From a virus, in the IMG/VR virus record IMGVR_UViG_3300044712_000465, positions 1-38,997 of that record: a stretch of 38,997 nucleotides of DNA; one strand, given 5' to 3'. Shown here piece after piece: positions 23,880-32,104 of this stretch (position 1 is the first letter of the stretch; each line of letters begins with the position of its first letter). The position numbers and the translations under genes are program-made. The notes below the pieces were generated by a model. It had not been told where the DNA came from. It made no database searches and was given only the letters and a program-made list of their open reading frames with translations.

Positions 23880-25208
23880 TTAGAACGAACTTACAAACAC
23901 TCCTCCATTATTAATCAATCTCAATGCCATTTCTAAAGTATCAAGCACGTCAAACTTCTCACAATCAGGATAGTCTTGCATCTCATTCCATAATTCATTA
24001 TCACCTTTAAACAGGATTTGTCCAGTATTTATGAAAGGTTCAAGACTTTCAATTCTTGTTTCTTTACTTTGTGATTGTTGTATCGCTTCGAATGGTATGT
24101 ATAATTCTTTCTCTTTACTCTTAGCTTCTATTGTATTAAGCAAGTATTTCTGAAATTGTATAGCCTCAACTCCATATCTTTGAAACTTATAAGGAGAACT
24201 TAAAACTCTATTAATAACCAAATCAATTCCAATATCAAAACCATTACTATCTACTTCATAGATTTGACCAGTTGTAACATGTTGACCTAAGATTACATTT
24301 CCTATCAAACTTCCTTTCTTGTTTTCACCTAAAGCAGGATCAAGAGCAGCAAATATCTTCAAGTCTTTAATAGGAGGGAGAATATCATATTTCTTTGGTT
24401 TAAAGTAAGTGAACTCATTAGACTTAGGAAATCGTACAAGATAGTATCTCTTCCAGTCCTTAGTAGTTGTTTGTGTTTTCTTTTGAGCAAGTAGTGTTGT
24501 ATCAATACGTCCTTCTTTAATTGCTTGTTTAAGTGAGATTCTAACTTTAGTAAATAGTTCATCATTCCATGCATCTTCAAATATACTTTTCTCTTTACAG
24601 TTTCCAGACATGACAATCTTTCCCCATCCGCTATCTGTTTCAATCATTCTTACTACTTTTGAGTATTGTTCTTTTCGTTTAATCAATCCTGCTTCTTCTA
24701 ACAGAATGACATCTCCACCTTCTCCAACTACTCCTTCTCCTTCGCTTTGAATACTCTTTGAATCAATAGAGGTAACATAAATCCATCCTCCTGTTTTCCA
24801 CTTCAAAGCTTGTTGACTTGCTTGAACTTTAAGTTTATCTACATTAGTCATATTATTAAGATTGAGCAACCCATCACTAATATCAGGATGGTCACCTAAA
24901 TGCGCAATAACATATTCCATAATCTTTTCAGCTTTGGCTTTAGAACCTGCAACAATAGGAACTTTTAAATGATAAAGTACAGCAAGAAGAATTGCTGCAA
25001 TAGCTAATGTTTCTGATTTACCATATCGAGTTGGTGCTGAAATCCAAACGAATCGTTCTCGCTTATTTAAAACAGCTTCAATCATTTGCAATTGACCATA
25101 TACAGCGAGATATGGCTTTTGATTGTCATGTCTAAATAGCTTACTAATTAGTTCCCGTAAGTACTTTTGCGTCTTTGTTGTTAGAATCTTGTTCTTGTTC
25201 TGTATCAT
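23880..25208 (-). CDS. terL: Terminase large subunit
   Basis: A 442-residue packaging ATPase-nuclease. Walker A is SAPTRYGKSE (residues 57-66), Walker B is GDVILLEEAG (165-174) with the catalytic Glu, and the coupling motif is MSGN (200-203). The nuclease domain starts at FAALDPALG (about 287-295), and its last acidic site is in FDVLDTLEMAL near the C-terminus. It cuts and pumps DNA into the prohead through the portal encoded 39 bases downstream. At 442 residues it is at the short end of the usual range. The chosen ATG (25206-25208) overlaps the small-subunit end by 65 bases; a later start would lose N-terminal residues that look genuine. Confidence 0.92.
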   Translation of the reverse strand: MIQNKNKILTTKTQKYLRELISKLFRHDNQKPYLAVYGQLQMIEAVLNKRERFVWISAPTRYGKSETLAIAAILLAVLYHLKVPIVAGSKAKAEKIMEYVIAHLGDHPDISDGLLNLNNMTNVDKLKVQASQQALKWKTGGWIYVTSIDSKSIQSEGEGVVGEGGDVILLEEAGLIKRKEQYSKVVRMIETDSGWGKIVMSGNCKEKSIFEDAWNDELFTKVRISLKQAIKEGRIDTTLLAQKKTQTTTKDWKRYYLVRFPKSNEFTYFKPKKYDILPPIKDLKIFAALDPALGENKKGSLIGNVILGQHVTTGQIYEVDSNGFDIGIDLVINRVLSSPYKFQRYGVEAIQFQKYLLNTIEAKSKEKELYIPFEAIQQSQSKETRIESLEPFINTGQILFKGDNELWNEMQDYPDCEKFDVLDTLEMALRLINNGGVFVSSF

Positions 25209-25638
25209 TTTGTTCTAATATTTGTTGTAATCCATCTGCAATTGATTGTAATGGTTTGGCAATACTTTCACCATTACTTGTTTGGTCAAACTTCTTTCTA
25301 AAGTTAGCATACTTCATTTGTAGCAATTCCATATATCTGAAATCTGTATAAGCTTTCTTCCATGAGACCTTATCTAACATAAACATAGAATTCTTCATAT
25401 GAGTATCCCAACAAGTATTCCACCAGTTAACAAATTCTGGATCTTTATTCCAGGTATACCAAGTATCACGATTAATTCCGGTTCCGACAATCTCCTTTCC
25501 TTCTTCATCTAAATCATTAGCACACATTGCAGTTATAGTTGGCTTCCCTTCCATGTTAAATGATTTCTGTAAAATCTTCACTTGTAATTCTGAAGGAGCA
25601 AAAGTTGTCGTTTTTTTGTCGGTTGTTTCTGGTGTCAT
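25144..25638 (-). CDS. terS: Terminase small subunit
   Basis: A 164-residue protein directly upstream of terL. After a short polar N-terminus (TTDKKTTTFAPSELQ) there is a helix-turn-helix-like region (residues 18-60, with LDEEGKEIVGTGINRDTWYTW), then WWNTCWDTHMKNSM and a helical central domain (65-115), and an acidic Gln/Glu/Asn-rich tail. Small subunits bind pac or cos DNA and feed it to TerL. The order and overlap with terL support this assignment even though no exact family is recognised. The sequence around TerS would be the place to look for the packaging site. Confidence 0.8.
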   Translation of the reverse strand: MTPETTDKKTTTFAPSELQVKILQKSFNMEGKPTITAMCANDLDEEGKEIVGTGINRDTWYTWNKDPEFVNWWNTCWDTHMKNSMFMLDKVSWKKAYTDFRYMELLQMKYANFRKKFDQTSNGESIAKPLQSIADGLQQILEQNDTEQEQDSNNKDAKVLTGTN

Positions 25639-25645
25639 TTTTATA

Positions 25646-26668
25646 TTAGTTCAATTTAGATAAAAGTTGCCTATATACCTCATTAGCCACATTAGCCATC
25701 ATAACAGGTGGTACACTCATTCCTATTAAGTACTTAGGAAATATATCAAGATAATCATAATCTAAAGGAAAACTTCCACATAATGCATATTCCTTAGTTA
25801 CTAATTGTCTAGGTTCAGAATAATGAAATTGCCCATCATGATTAGCATCAATAGTTGAAAGAACTTTATCTTTAACAATCTTTCTTTTAGTCTTGAACTT
25901 TCCAACTGATTCTCCTGGTCTTGCTCTCTTCCAATACTCAAGATACTTATCAGTTAGCGGTTTCTTTTCATCATCATTGATAACAACCAATTTCTCAATA
26001 GTAGAAAAGAGAATAGGTTTATCATCGAATTTTAGAACTAACTTAGGAAGATTCAAATCTTTTCGTTTACATATAAAGAAAACCCTTTCTCTCCTTTGAG
26101 GTAATCCCATACTAGCACCATTAAGCAAGAACAATTGAACTTCATATCCTATCGAATTAAGAGCATCTATAATTGATTTAGTGTATGCTTTTGCATTCCC
26201 TGCTAACATTCCTTTCACATTCTCAGCTATAGCAATCTTTGGTTTAAGTCTATCTACTAGTTTGATCCATTCAAAGAATAAATCTGAAAGTATCTGTTCT
26301 GATTGTCCCTCTCTAAACTTCTTCATCTTCTTCCATGTCTTTTCGCGAGTTCCAGCCATTGAGAACGTAGAACATGGAGGAGAACCATCTAGTATATCTA
26401 AATCATACAATCTTTCATCAAGTTCCATGTTTAGTAAATCGGTAATTGGACATTCATAGTAAATAGATGGATTATGATTTGCTTTGTATACCTTCGCCAT
26501 TTGAGGATCAATATCATTAGCACCAATCACATCATATCCTGCTAATTTATAACCCATTGTTGAACCTTCACCACATGCGAAAGTACTAAATACTTTACAT
26601 CCATGATGTGTAATATTCTCAACATTGTAGTTATCTCTTTTTAACCATCTATAATCAAAGTTACTCAT
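25646..26668 (-). CDS. C5-cytosine DNA methyltransferase
   Basis: A 340-residue enzyme with all main motifs of the Dcm/HhaI family in order: I FACGEGS (residues 30-36), IV GSPPCSTFS (95-103, catalytic Cys99), VI AENVKG (148-153), VIII QRRERVFF (191-198), and X near the C-terminus (SVPPVMMANVANEVY). The variable target-recognition region lies at about 215-300. It transfers methyl from SAM to C5 of cytosine. Placed between ParB-like and terminase genes, it probably modifies phage DNA against host restriction. No partner restriction gene is seen, so it is a solitary methylase. The target is unknown. Confidence 0.95.
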   Translation of the reverse strand: MSNFDYRWLKRDNYNVENITHHGCKVFSTFACGEGSTMGYKLAGYDVIGANDIDPQMAKVYKANHNPSIYYECPITDLLNMELDERLYDLDILDGSPPCSTFSMAGTREKTWKKMKKFREGQSEQILSDLFFEWIKLVDRLKPKIAIAENVKGMLAGNAKAYTKSIIDALNSIGYEVQLFLLNGASMGLPQRRERVFFICKRKDLNLPKLVLKFDDKPILFSTIEKLVVINDDEKKPLTDKYLEYWKRARPGESVGKFKTKRKIVKDKVLSTIDANHDGQFHYSEPRQLVTKEYALCGSFPLDYDYLDIFPKYLIGMSVPPVMMANVANEVYRQLLSKLN

Positions 26669-27218
26669 ATTGCATTAATAATTTCATTAGACATTCTTCA
26701 TCTGTATCAGATTCTGTTTTCTCTATTGCATTAGCAAGTAGTTGCTTAGCTTTCATATAGTCTTGATATGGTAATCTAAATATCAAAGTTCCAGTTCCAT
26801 CTAAATTATTTGGATCTACTTCTTTGTTTTCATTTGCATAACTCTTAGTGAGCATATCATCCATTCCTAATTCTCTTGCTTCATTCTCATATTCTTCTTC
26901 AAATATCTCCATATCATAATCTCCTCTTTGTTTGTTGTCTAAAAGGATTATCTTCTTTCGTGTGGATGATTTAAGAGTTTTATTAGGTATAGATACCATT
27001 ACTTCATAATCTTCTCCATACTTCTCTAATAGCTTTTTATATCTTTGATTTCCACCTAAGATAGTTAGCTTAGTATCTACAACAATATTCTTGAAGTTAC
27101 CAAACTCTAAATCTTTTCTTAATCGCATTAATCCCTCTTCAGTTATAGTTCTAGGATTTCTTTCAAGAGGTGTAAGTTCTTTAAGCTTTCTTAGTTCAAA
27201 TTTCCATTGTATTGACAT
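26661..27218 (-). CDS. ParB/Srx-like N-terminal domain protein
   Basis: A 185-residue protein whose first 100 residues look like the ParB N-terminal nucleotide-binding fold: NPRTITEEGLMRLRKDLEFG (21-40), then VVDTKLTILGGNQRY (46-60) in place of the usual GHRR box. The GGNQRY variant is common in phage ParB-like proteins next to DNA methylases and terminases. A helical, acidic C-terminus follows. The CTP-binding or nuclease activity is not established. It overlaps the methyltransferase start by 8 bases and is preceded by a 29-aa membrane micro-ORF whose stop overlaps its ATG (TAATG). Confidence 0.75.
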   Translation of the reverse strand: MSIQWKFELRKLKELTPLERNPRTITEEGLMRLRKDLEFGNFKNIVVDTKLTILGGNQRYKKLLEKYGEDYEVMVSIPNKTLKSSTRKKIILLDNKQRGDYDMEIFEEEYENEARELGMDDMLTKSYANENKEVDPNNLDGTGTLIFRLPYQDYMKAKQLLANAIEKTESDTDEECLMKLLMQYE

Positions 27219-27307
27219 TAGTCTTTCTTAATAAGTTTAAATAACCACCATAATAATAATATCAAGTAAATAAACCATATAGCACCAACAATATATAATA
27301 AAAACAT
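27218..27307 (-). CDS. 29-aa membrane micropeptide
   Basis: A complete frame with ATG 27305-27307 and stop 27218-27220. The product MFLLYIVGAIWFIYLILLLW then WLFKLIKKD is a single membrane helix with a basic C-terminal tail, so the C-terminus is probably cytoplasmic. Both ends use TAATG overlaps: its ATG overlaps the stop of 27307-27579, and its own stop overlaps the ATG of 26661-27218. Such exact joins on both sides make chance unlikely. Function is unknown; comparable micropeptides may bind host membrane proteins. Confidence 0.7.
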   Translation of the reverse strand: MFLLYIVGAIWFIYLILLLWWLFKLIKKD

Positions 27308-27579
27308 TATATGTGATTCTTTAATTTATATCCGTAATTAATTATCTTTATACCTGTTATTAACAAGAAGAACTTTAAACCAGACATAATAGCAACTTCA
27401 TATATATTGACTGTTATCTTTGAATATCTATGGTGATATATCTCTGAGCCATAAGTTGCAACACAATTATTCTTTTCAAGTAATCTCTTTCTCTTGAAAT
27501 AAGTTTCTGGTTTCTTGATATGATATGTTCCTGGTTTCATTATGAATTGTTTATTCTTTTTAAATAAATTTCTGAACAT
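27307..27579 (-). CDS. Small basic protein with C-terminal hydrophobic segment
   Basis: A 90-residue protein, Lys/Tyr-rich in the first 55 residues, with a hydrophobic helix near 64-80 (IMSGLKFFLLITGIKIINYG). The start may be the ATG at 27577-27579, overlapping the glycosyltransferase stop by 20 bases, or the Met at residue 14 (27538-27540). No family is recognised. The Lys-rich N-terminus and monotopic helix suggest an inner-membrane-associated protein. It may work with the sugar cassette that ends here. Confidence 0.6.
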   Translation of the reverse strand: MFRNLFKKNKQFIMKPGTYHIKKPETYFKRKRLLEKNNCVATYGSEIYHHRYSKITVNIYEVAIMSGLKFFLLITGIKIINYGYKLKNHI

Positions 27580-29128
27580 GTTGTTTTATCATCAAATTAA
27601 TCCAATCACTATTCATATTGGCAATGTTTAATGTATTCCATTGTCCGCTATTAGCATCTTTCAAATAATATCTTTGTTCTGTTGGAGTTTCACCAACAAT
27701 CAATGATTCTTTTTCTGTAAAGTGTTCAACCTTAATATCCCATCTATGCAAAAGTTTGTAACCACTATGTGATAGAAGATAACCTAATTTCACATCAGGT
27801 CCTAAAGGTAAATTATCATCCAAAGGGATATCGTATTTTCTGAATATATCTGTATAGGTTACAAAGCAATACCATCCAGTCCCTTGAACTTCATCCAATC
27901 CTTCTGATTTCTCTTTTTCACTATAGAGGACAACAGGTTTACAATTAACATCAATTACTTTCCATGCAGGGCATAATCTTACACCCCATCTTCCAATAAT
28001 ATTACCTTGAACAAAATGTGCTTTCTCTTGTTTAAGTGTTTCTAATAGTTTTATATATGCATCAGGTTGTGGAAGTGAATCATCTTCTGATCCTAATAGT
28101 ATTTCTCCTCTTGCTTCAGTTAGTATTCTATGCCAATTCTGTTTGATTCTTGCTCTTCTTTGAGCAACGTTTGCAAATTCTGGTAAAGGATTATTACCAG
28201 TTCTTATTAATTTTGCTCCTGCAAATTTCTTAGAGTTAGTAAAGAAGTTCTTTAACCATGTATATAGAACTTGATCCTGAGAGTCAATTAATACAATAGC
28301 TTCTGTATTCTTTGGTATCTCTAGTTTGTTCATACAAAGAATATACTTATCAAGTGCCCATGGTCTTGAGAACATTAATGAGAATGTGAACTCTGGACTT
28401 TCACAATACTTTAGTGTTTCAACTCTTTCAGCAGTTCCATTTGCTCTATTTTCAACAGCTTTAAGTGTGCTAGTCATTGAATGATAAACTGATAGTTCAT
28501 TGAGATATTCTTTTTCTAATGGATTTCTAGCACATAGGAATTCAATCTTGTCTTTCTTTCTTACTACATTTGAAGAATCTCTGAAATTGAATACTCTCAC
28601 ATTCATATAACAGATTTTGGTATTCAAACTATAGTTCTGATCTGAAGCAATAAAATTATTCTTGCCGTCAAATAGCCAATGATGTCTCCCTGCATAATGC
28701 ATTCCCTTGCGCCATTTGAATAATCTAGTTACCATGTAAGGAGTTTCGTAGAGATTTGATAAAGCCCATGCATAACCAACTTCACAATCCATATACTTTC
28801 TAATCTCTTCTGCATTAGTTATATATTCATCTCCATCAAGTTTAAAGAAATAATCTCCTTCTTTTCCAGTCTTAAACATTAAAGTTCTTTTCTCAATCTG
28901 ATTCCCGTAAGGAGTTGTACATTCAAATAGTTTGATTTTGTTCTCTACATCAGGAAACTTCTTTATTAAATCAATAGTTCCATCAGTTGAATATGGCTTT
29001 TCATGAGGATAGTTCTTGTATGCTCCATCGTAAATATGAATTTCATCTGCTACCCTATAAATGCTATCTATTGCTTTAAGAATATTCTTAGCTTCGTTAA
29101 ACACATTCATTACAAATATCAGTCTCAT
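27560..29128 (-). CDS. Two-domain glycosyltransferase (GT-A fold, bifunctional)
   Basis: A 522-residue protein with two nucleotide-sugar domains. The first (1-250) begins RLIFVMNVFNEAKNILKAID and has the metal-binding DGDE at 98-101. The second (about 280-510) begins EAIVLIDSQDQVLYTWL, has a DxD-like GSEDDS (346-351) and ends with GYKLLHRWDIKVEHF. Each follows the GT-A plan, so the enzyme could add two sugars in turn. Acceptor and donor are unknown: possible acceptors are modified DNA bases, phage structural proteins or host surface glycan. It is last in the sugar cassette and overlaps its upstream neighbour by four bases (ATGA). Confidence 0.85.
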   Translation of the reverse strand: MRLIFVMNVFNEAKNILKAIDSIYRVADEIHIYDGAYKNYPHEKPYSTDGTIDLIKKFPDVENKIKLFECTTPYGNQIEKRTLMFKTGKEGDYFFKLDGDEYITNAEEIRKYMDCEVGYAWALSNLYETPYMVTRLFKWRKGMHYAGRHHWLFDGKNNFIASDQNYSLNTKICYMNVRVFNFRDSSNVVRKKDKIEFLCARNPLEKEYLNELSVYHSMTSTLKAVENRANGTAERVETLKYCESPEFTFSLMFSRPWALDKYILCMNKLEIPKNTEAIVLIDSQDQVLYTWLKNFFTNSKKFAGAKLIRTGNNPLPEFANVAQRRARIKQNWHRILTEARGEILLGSEDDSLPQPDAYIKLLETLKQEKAHFVQGNIIGRWGVRLCPAWKVIDVNCKPVVLYSEKEKSEGLDEVQGTGWYCFVTYTDIFRKYDIPLDDNLPLGPDVKLGYLLSHSGYKLLHRWDIKVEHFTEKESLIVGETPTEQRYYLKDANSGQWNTLNIANMNSDWINLMIKQHVQKFI

Positions 29129-29640
29129 AATTGTACGATTTCAAAATAATATTTATTCTTTATATAGTTATCAAAATGAACAACTGATAATCCATTATTA
29201 AGCATAACTTCTTTCAGCATTTCATTTGTATCAATAACTGATTTCACACTACCTTGAATAAATCCCCATTGGTCTGATTTAGGAATTGGATTAAAACCAA
29301 TAATTGTTTTTCCAACCCTCATTGCTTCTTTCAAAGCTGTTTTCCAATCTTCAATTTGTTCAAGTACACAACTAAGAACAACAGTATCAAATACTTTATT
29401 CTCAAAAGGTAACTTACAAGCATCTGCTTGAATTACATCAAGTCCTTTAGCAACTGCTTTCGCAACCATAAGACTAGATGCATCTACACCTCTTGATTCT
29501 CCTTTGTATACACTTAATAGATACCCTGTATTACATCCAATGTCAAGCACTTTTCCATTTAATCTGGGGAGAAGATAATCAAAAATATCATCATTGATTT
29601 TGTCCCGTCCTCTTTCTATTATTGTTGAATATTCTTTCAT
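29125..29640 (-). CDS. SAM-dependent methyltransferase, class I
   Basis: A 171-residue protein with the class I signature VLDIGCNTGYLL (residues 31-42), then GVDASSLMV (second-strand acid), ADACKLPF, and DTVVLSCVLEQIED. It matches Methyltransf_11-type small-molecule or sugar methyltransferases and not a DNA methylase (no NPPY or PPC box). In a sugar cassette it probably methylates a sugar or a sugar nucleotide. Its ATGA stop/start overlap with 27560-29128 shows coupling. Its stop TGA supports the standard code. Confidence 0.85.
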   Translation of the reverse strand: MKEYSTIIERGRDKINDDIFDYLLPRLNGKVLDIGCNTGYLLSVYKGESRGVDASSLMVAKAVAKGLDVIQADACKLPFENKVFDTVVLSCVLEQIEDWKTALKEAMRVGKTIIGFNPIPKSDQWGFIQGSVKSVIDTNEMLKEVMLNNGLSVVHFDNYIKNKYYFEIVQL

Positions 29641-29641
29641 G

Positions 29642-30205
29642 TTATTTCAAAGTTACTTTAACCATTTGAACAACTATATCACCAACATCAGTATCGAAAG
29701 TTAGAATAGGCCCTATAAATTCTTTCTTATATTTCTTATCAAGTTCATCTACTATCTTTTTTGCTCCTATATCTTCTCTATTATGATAGTAATCATCAAA
29801 GACAACAATTGAATTTTCATCAATGATTCTTTCTACATTATTCCAATCACTTTTGATTGTCTTGACACTATGACCACCATCAATAAAGACAAAATGGAAA
29901 TTAACATCTAAACTCTTGAGAGTTTTTCTTGTGTCTCCTTTCAATAGCCTAAACAAAATTGGTTCACTTTCAATCAATTTGGCAACAGTTTCAATAGTTG
30001 GAGCATCTTTTGGAAGTTCATAATCTGGTGCTTTCTCAAACAAATCAGCTCCTAAATAATAAGGTTCGCAATTAACTACAGCATTACACATTCTTATTGC
30101 ATTTGTTCCATCATAAGTTCCTATTTCTAAAATACGATATTGCAATGTTCCTTGTTTCGATGAATGTTCTGAAATGATATCTGTTAAAGTCTTATATCTG
30201 TTCAT
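29642..30205 (-). CDS. SAM-dependent methyltransferase, Methyltransf_24-like
   Basis: A 187-residue protein with LEIGTYDGTN (26-35), GADLFE, and VFIDGGHSVKTIKSDW (about 106-121), then SIVVFDDYYH. The IDGGHS box is the hallmark of Methyltransf_24/CmcI-type enzymes, which often methylate sugars or O-groups in polysaccharide and antibiotic clusters. The start ATG (30203-30205) is at the end of the previous gene and overlaps it by one base. A metal ion is usually bound by Asp residues like those in DGGHS and FDDYY. The substrate is not known. Confidence 0.8.
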   Translation of the reverse strand: MNRYKTLTDIISEHSSKQGTLQYRILEIGTYDGTNAIRMCNAVVNCEPYYLGADLFEKAPDYELPKDAPTIETVAKLIESEPILFRLLKGDTRKTLKSLDVNFHFVFIDGGHSVKTIKSDWNNVERIIDENSIVVFDDYYHNREDIGAKKIVDELDKKYKKEFIGPILTFDTDVGDIVVQMVKVTLK

Positions 30206-30762
30206 TATAATACGATTCTTGTAAAGTTATCTTGATGTTTAATAACTCGGTAATTATCAGGTTCATAACCGTCCCTAACATCACAAATAGTCATTTTGCT
30301 TTTGACTTTATAAGTACTTAGTGGATAGTGATAACCCCATGATAGTAAGGAAATAACTAAATCAGCCTTTAGAAGCCCTTTAGAGCCTATTGGTTTCCAT
30401 TTATATCTAGTAATGCCATTCATTTCTAACAATTTGTTTACAACTTCTCTTGAAGTATATGGTGTATATGTTTGATGAAATCCCCCTACCTCTTCTCTAT
30501 TCCCATCTTCATCTAAAAGAATTAATGATGCATTAGGATATCTTTGCATTAAAAGAATATCAATTCCTGCAACTCCGCAACCTATATCCATAATGCTATT
30601 AATCTCTTTTGGAAGATATGGCAATATCTCATTAAATTCAATTATCATTTGGTCTCTATAACTTTGTATTGCTTCTTGTGTAGATAAGTCACTATATTCA
30701 GTTCTATGTTTTTTAATTAATCCTGCTAATCTTTCTTCTAGTGGTTTAGTTAATGGTTTCAT
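30205..30762 (-). CDS. SAM-dependent methyltransferase-like protein
   Basis: A 185-residue protein with a Rossmann methyltransferase core: SIMDIGCGVAGIDILLMQ (56-73), NASLILLDEDG, KADLVISLLSWGYHYPLSTY and a C-terminal DVRDGYEPDNYRVIKHQ. It is probably a sugar or small-molecule methyltransferase; the ISLLSWGYHYP block is unusual for standard families and may bind the sugar. It is the third SAM enzyme in a row, overlapping its neighbours by 1 base (30205) and 17 bases (30746-30762). Confidence 0.7.
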   Translation of the reverse strand: MKPLTKPLEERLAGLIKKHRTEYSDLSTQEAIQSYRDQMIIEFNEILPYLPKEINSIMDIGCGVAGIDILLMQRYPNASLILLDEDGNREEVGGFHQTYTPYTSREVVNKLLEMNGITRYKWKPIGSKGLLKADLVISLLSWGYHYPLSTYKVKSKMTICDVRDGYEPDNYRVIKHQDNFTRIVL

Positions 30763-31327
30763 TTCTAAGTTTGTTTAAGAAGTTATCTAATTTCTCCCAT
30801 GAATACATAGTTCCAAATCTCCATGAATGACAATATATTATATCAGTAGTTGGCATTCTATTCTTAACAATACAGGTCTCAAGTGAATCACATTTTGCAC
30901 TCACTTTCAGTCCTGCAAATAAAGTTGGATATTCTCCCTCATTAAATGGTGTAACAAAATAACTAGGTTTCAACCCTAAGCCATTTAGAAAATCTCTACC
31001 AGTTCGAACTTCATCTAATGTTGGCTGATGTGAATGATATAAGCCATGAACTCCAATCAAATCTTTCCTTGTTTTAAGGTATTGGTACACTTCTTTGTTG
31101 TCATCAAGCGCTTTAAGGCCATCTGAGAATGCATGTTTTTCAAGTTGTTCATTAGTCCAAGAAGAATCGATACCAAGGCATTTTCCAGAAGGTGTTATTG
31201 CTTGAAGTATCTGAAATCTATTCTTATCACAAATTTCACAAAACTTCTTGAAATTCTCAATATCTGTATCATATCCAACATCATCATTTCGAATAATAAT
31301 CTTTCTATATTTATATTGCTTTTTCAT
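30746..31327 (-). CDS. Polysaccharide deacetylase-like protein
   Basis: A 193-residue protein (start chosen at ATG 31325-31327, which has AAAGGA five bases upstream; a further ATG at 31337-31339 adds 4 residues). It starts with IIIRNDDVGYDT (residues 10-21), the metal-binding NDD motif, and has VHGLYHSHQPT (93-103) with the HxxxH zinc pair, then KPSYFVTPFNEGEYP and YCHSWRFG. This matches carbohydrate-esterase-4/DUF2334-like folds that remove N-acetyl from sugars. A role with the neighbouring glycosyltransferases is likely. The activity is not proven. Confidence 0.75.
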   Translation of the reverse strand: MKKQYKYRKIIIRNDDVGYDTDIENFKKFCEICDKNRFQILQAITPSGKCLGIDSSWTNEQLEKHAFSDGLKALDDNKEVYQYLKTRKDLIGVHGLYHSHQPTLDEVRTGRDFLNGLGLKPSYFVTPFNEGEYPTLFAGLKVSAKCDSLETCIVKNRMPTTDIIYCHSWRFGTMYSWEKLDNFLNKLRNETIN

Positions 31328-32102
31328 AAATCCTTTCATTAATTAATTTACATATATGATCCCATGAATAATCTGAAATCACTTGTGGTGAAGTATAAAA
31401 CTTTTTAATCTCATAAAGCAGGGAATCATAATTTCTCTCAAATGTATGACAAGGAAGAAATGCAGGTATACCGACTTCTGTTGTCAATACAGGAGTATTT
31501 AATAATAAGCATTCCATTGCAGGAGCAGAAAACCCTTCATTTTCAGAAGCGCATATAAACAAATCTAAGCTTCTATACCAACCAATCATTTCATCCGGTG
31601 ATAGATTGTGAGCAACTTTCAAAGTTATATTTAATTCATCACATACTTTTTTCACAAGATTATAACCTTTGTACTCATAGTTTTCAGGAGTGTTTTGAAA
31701 TGCCATTCCTACAACAAAAGGTCTTCTTTGTTTGTCTTCTATGAAAATTCCATCAGGGACATAGACAGGATTATTAAATCCAAGTGTAAACATATCAGGA
31801 TGAATTATATGTGTTTTCTTCATGTAACTAGATAGTTCAAATGCAAAAGGCTGCAATCTAAAACTTCTAACACTCATAACTTGAGGTGTAGCAATCTTGC
31901 TAATCACCTTTGAATATTTCTTCATACCCCAATTGTTATAGTGAATCAGATCATAAAAGAATGACTTTTCATATAGCTTTTCTGGTGTAAGTACACTAGC
32001 TTTCACAATGTCTATATGATGATTTGATATCAGTCCTTGATACTTATTACTAATCCTATCTACTATCCATCCTTGACCATCAGTAACTAATAATATTTCC
32101 AT
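31311..32102 (-). CDS. Glycosyltransferase, GT4/GT-B type
   Basis: A 263-residue protein with a Rossmann N-terminal half and the GT4 C-terminal signature SENEGFSAPAMECLLLNTPV (186-205, E189 to E197 = EX7E), then TTEVGIPAF. Its N-terminal half is shorter than in standard GT4 enzymes (usually 350-400 residues). Members use NDP-sugars to extend glycans. It overlaps the deacetylase start by 17 bases. Donor and acceptor are unknown. Confidence 0.85.
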   Translation of the reverse strand: MEILLVTDGQGWIVDRISNKYQGLISNHHIDIVKASVLTPEKLYEKSFFYDLIHYNNWGMKKYSKVISKIATPQVMSVRSFRLQPFAFELSSYMKKTHIIHPDMFTLGFNNPVYVPDGIFIEDKQRRPFVVGMAFQNTPENYEYKGYNLVKKVCDELNITLKVAHNLSPDEMIGWYRSLDLFICASENEGFSAPAMECLLLNTPVLTTEVGIPAFLPCHTFERNYDSLLYEIKKFYTSPQVISDYSWDHICKLINERIYEKAI

Positions 32103-32104
32103 AT

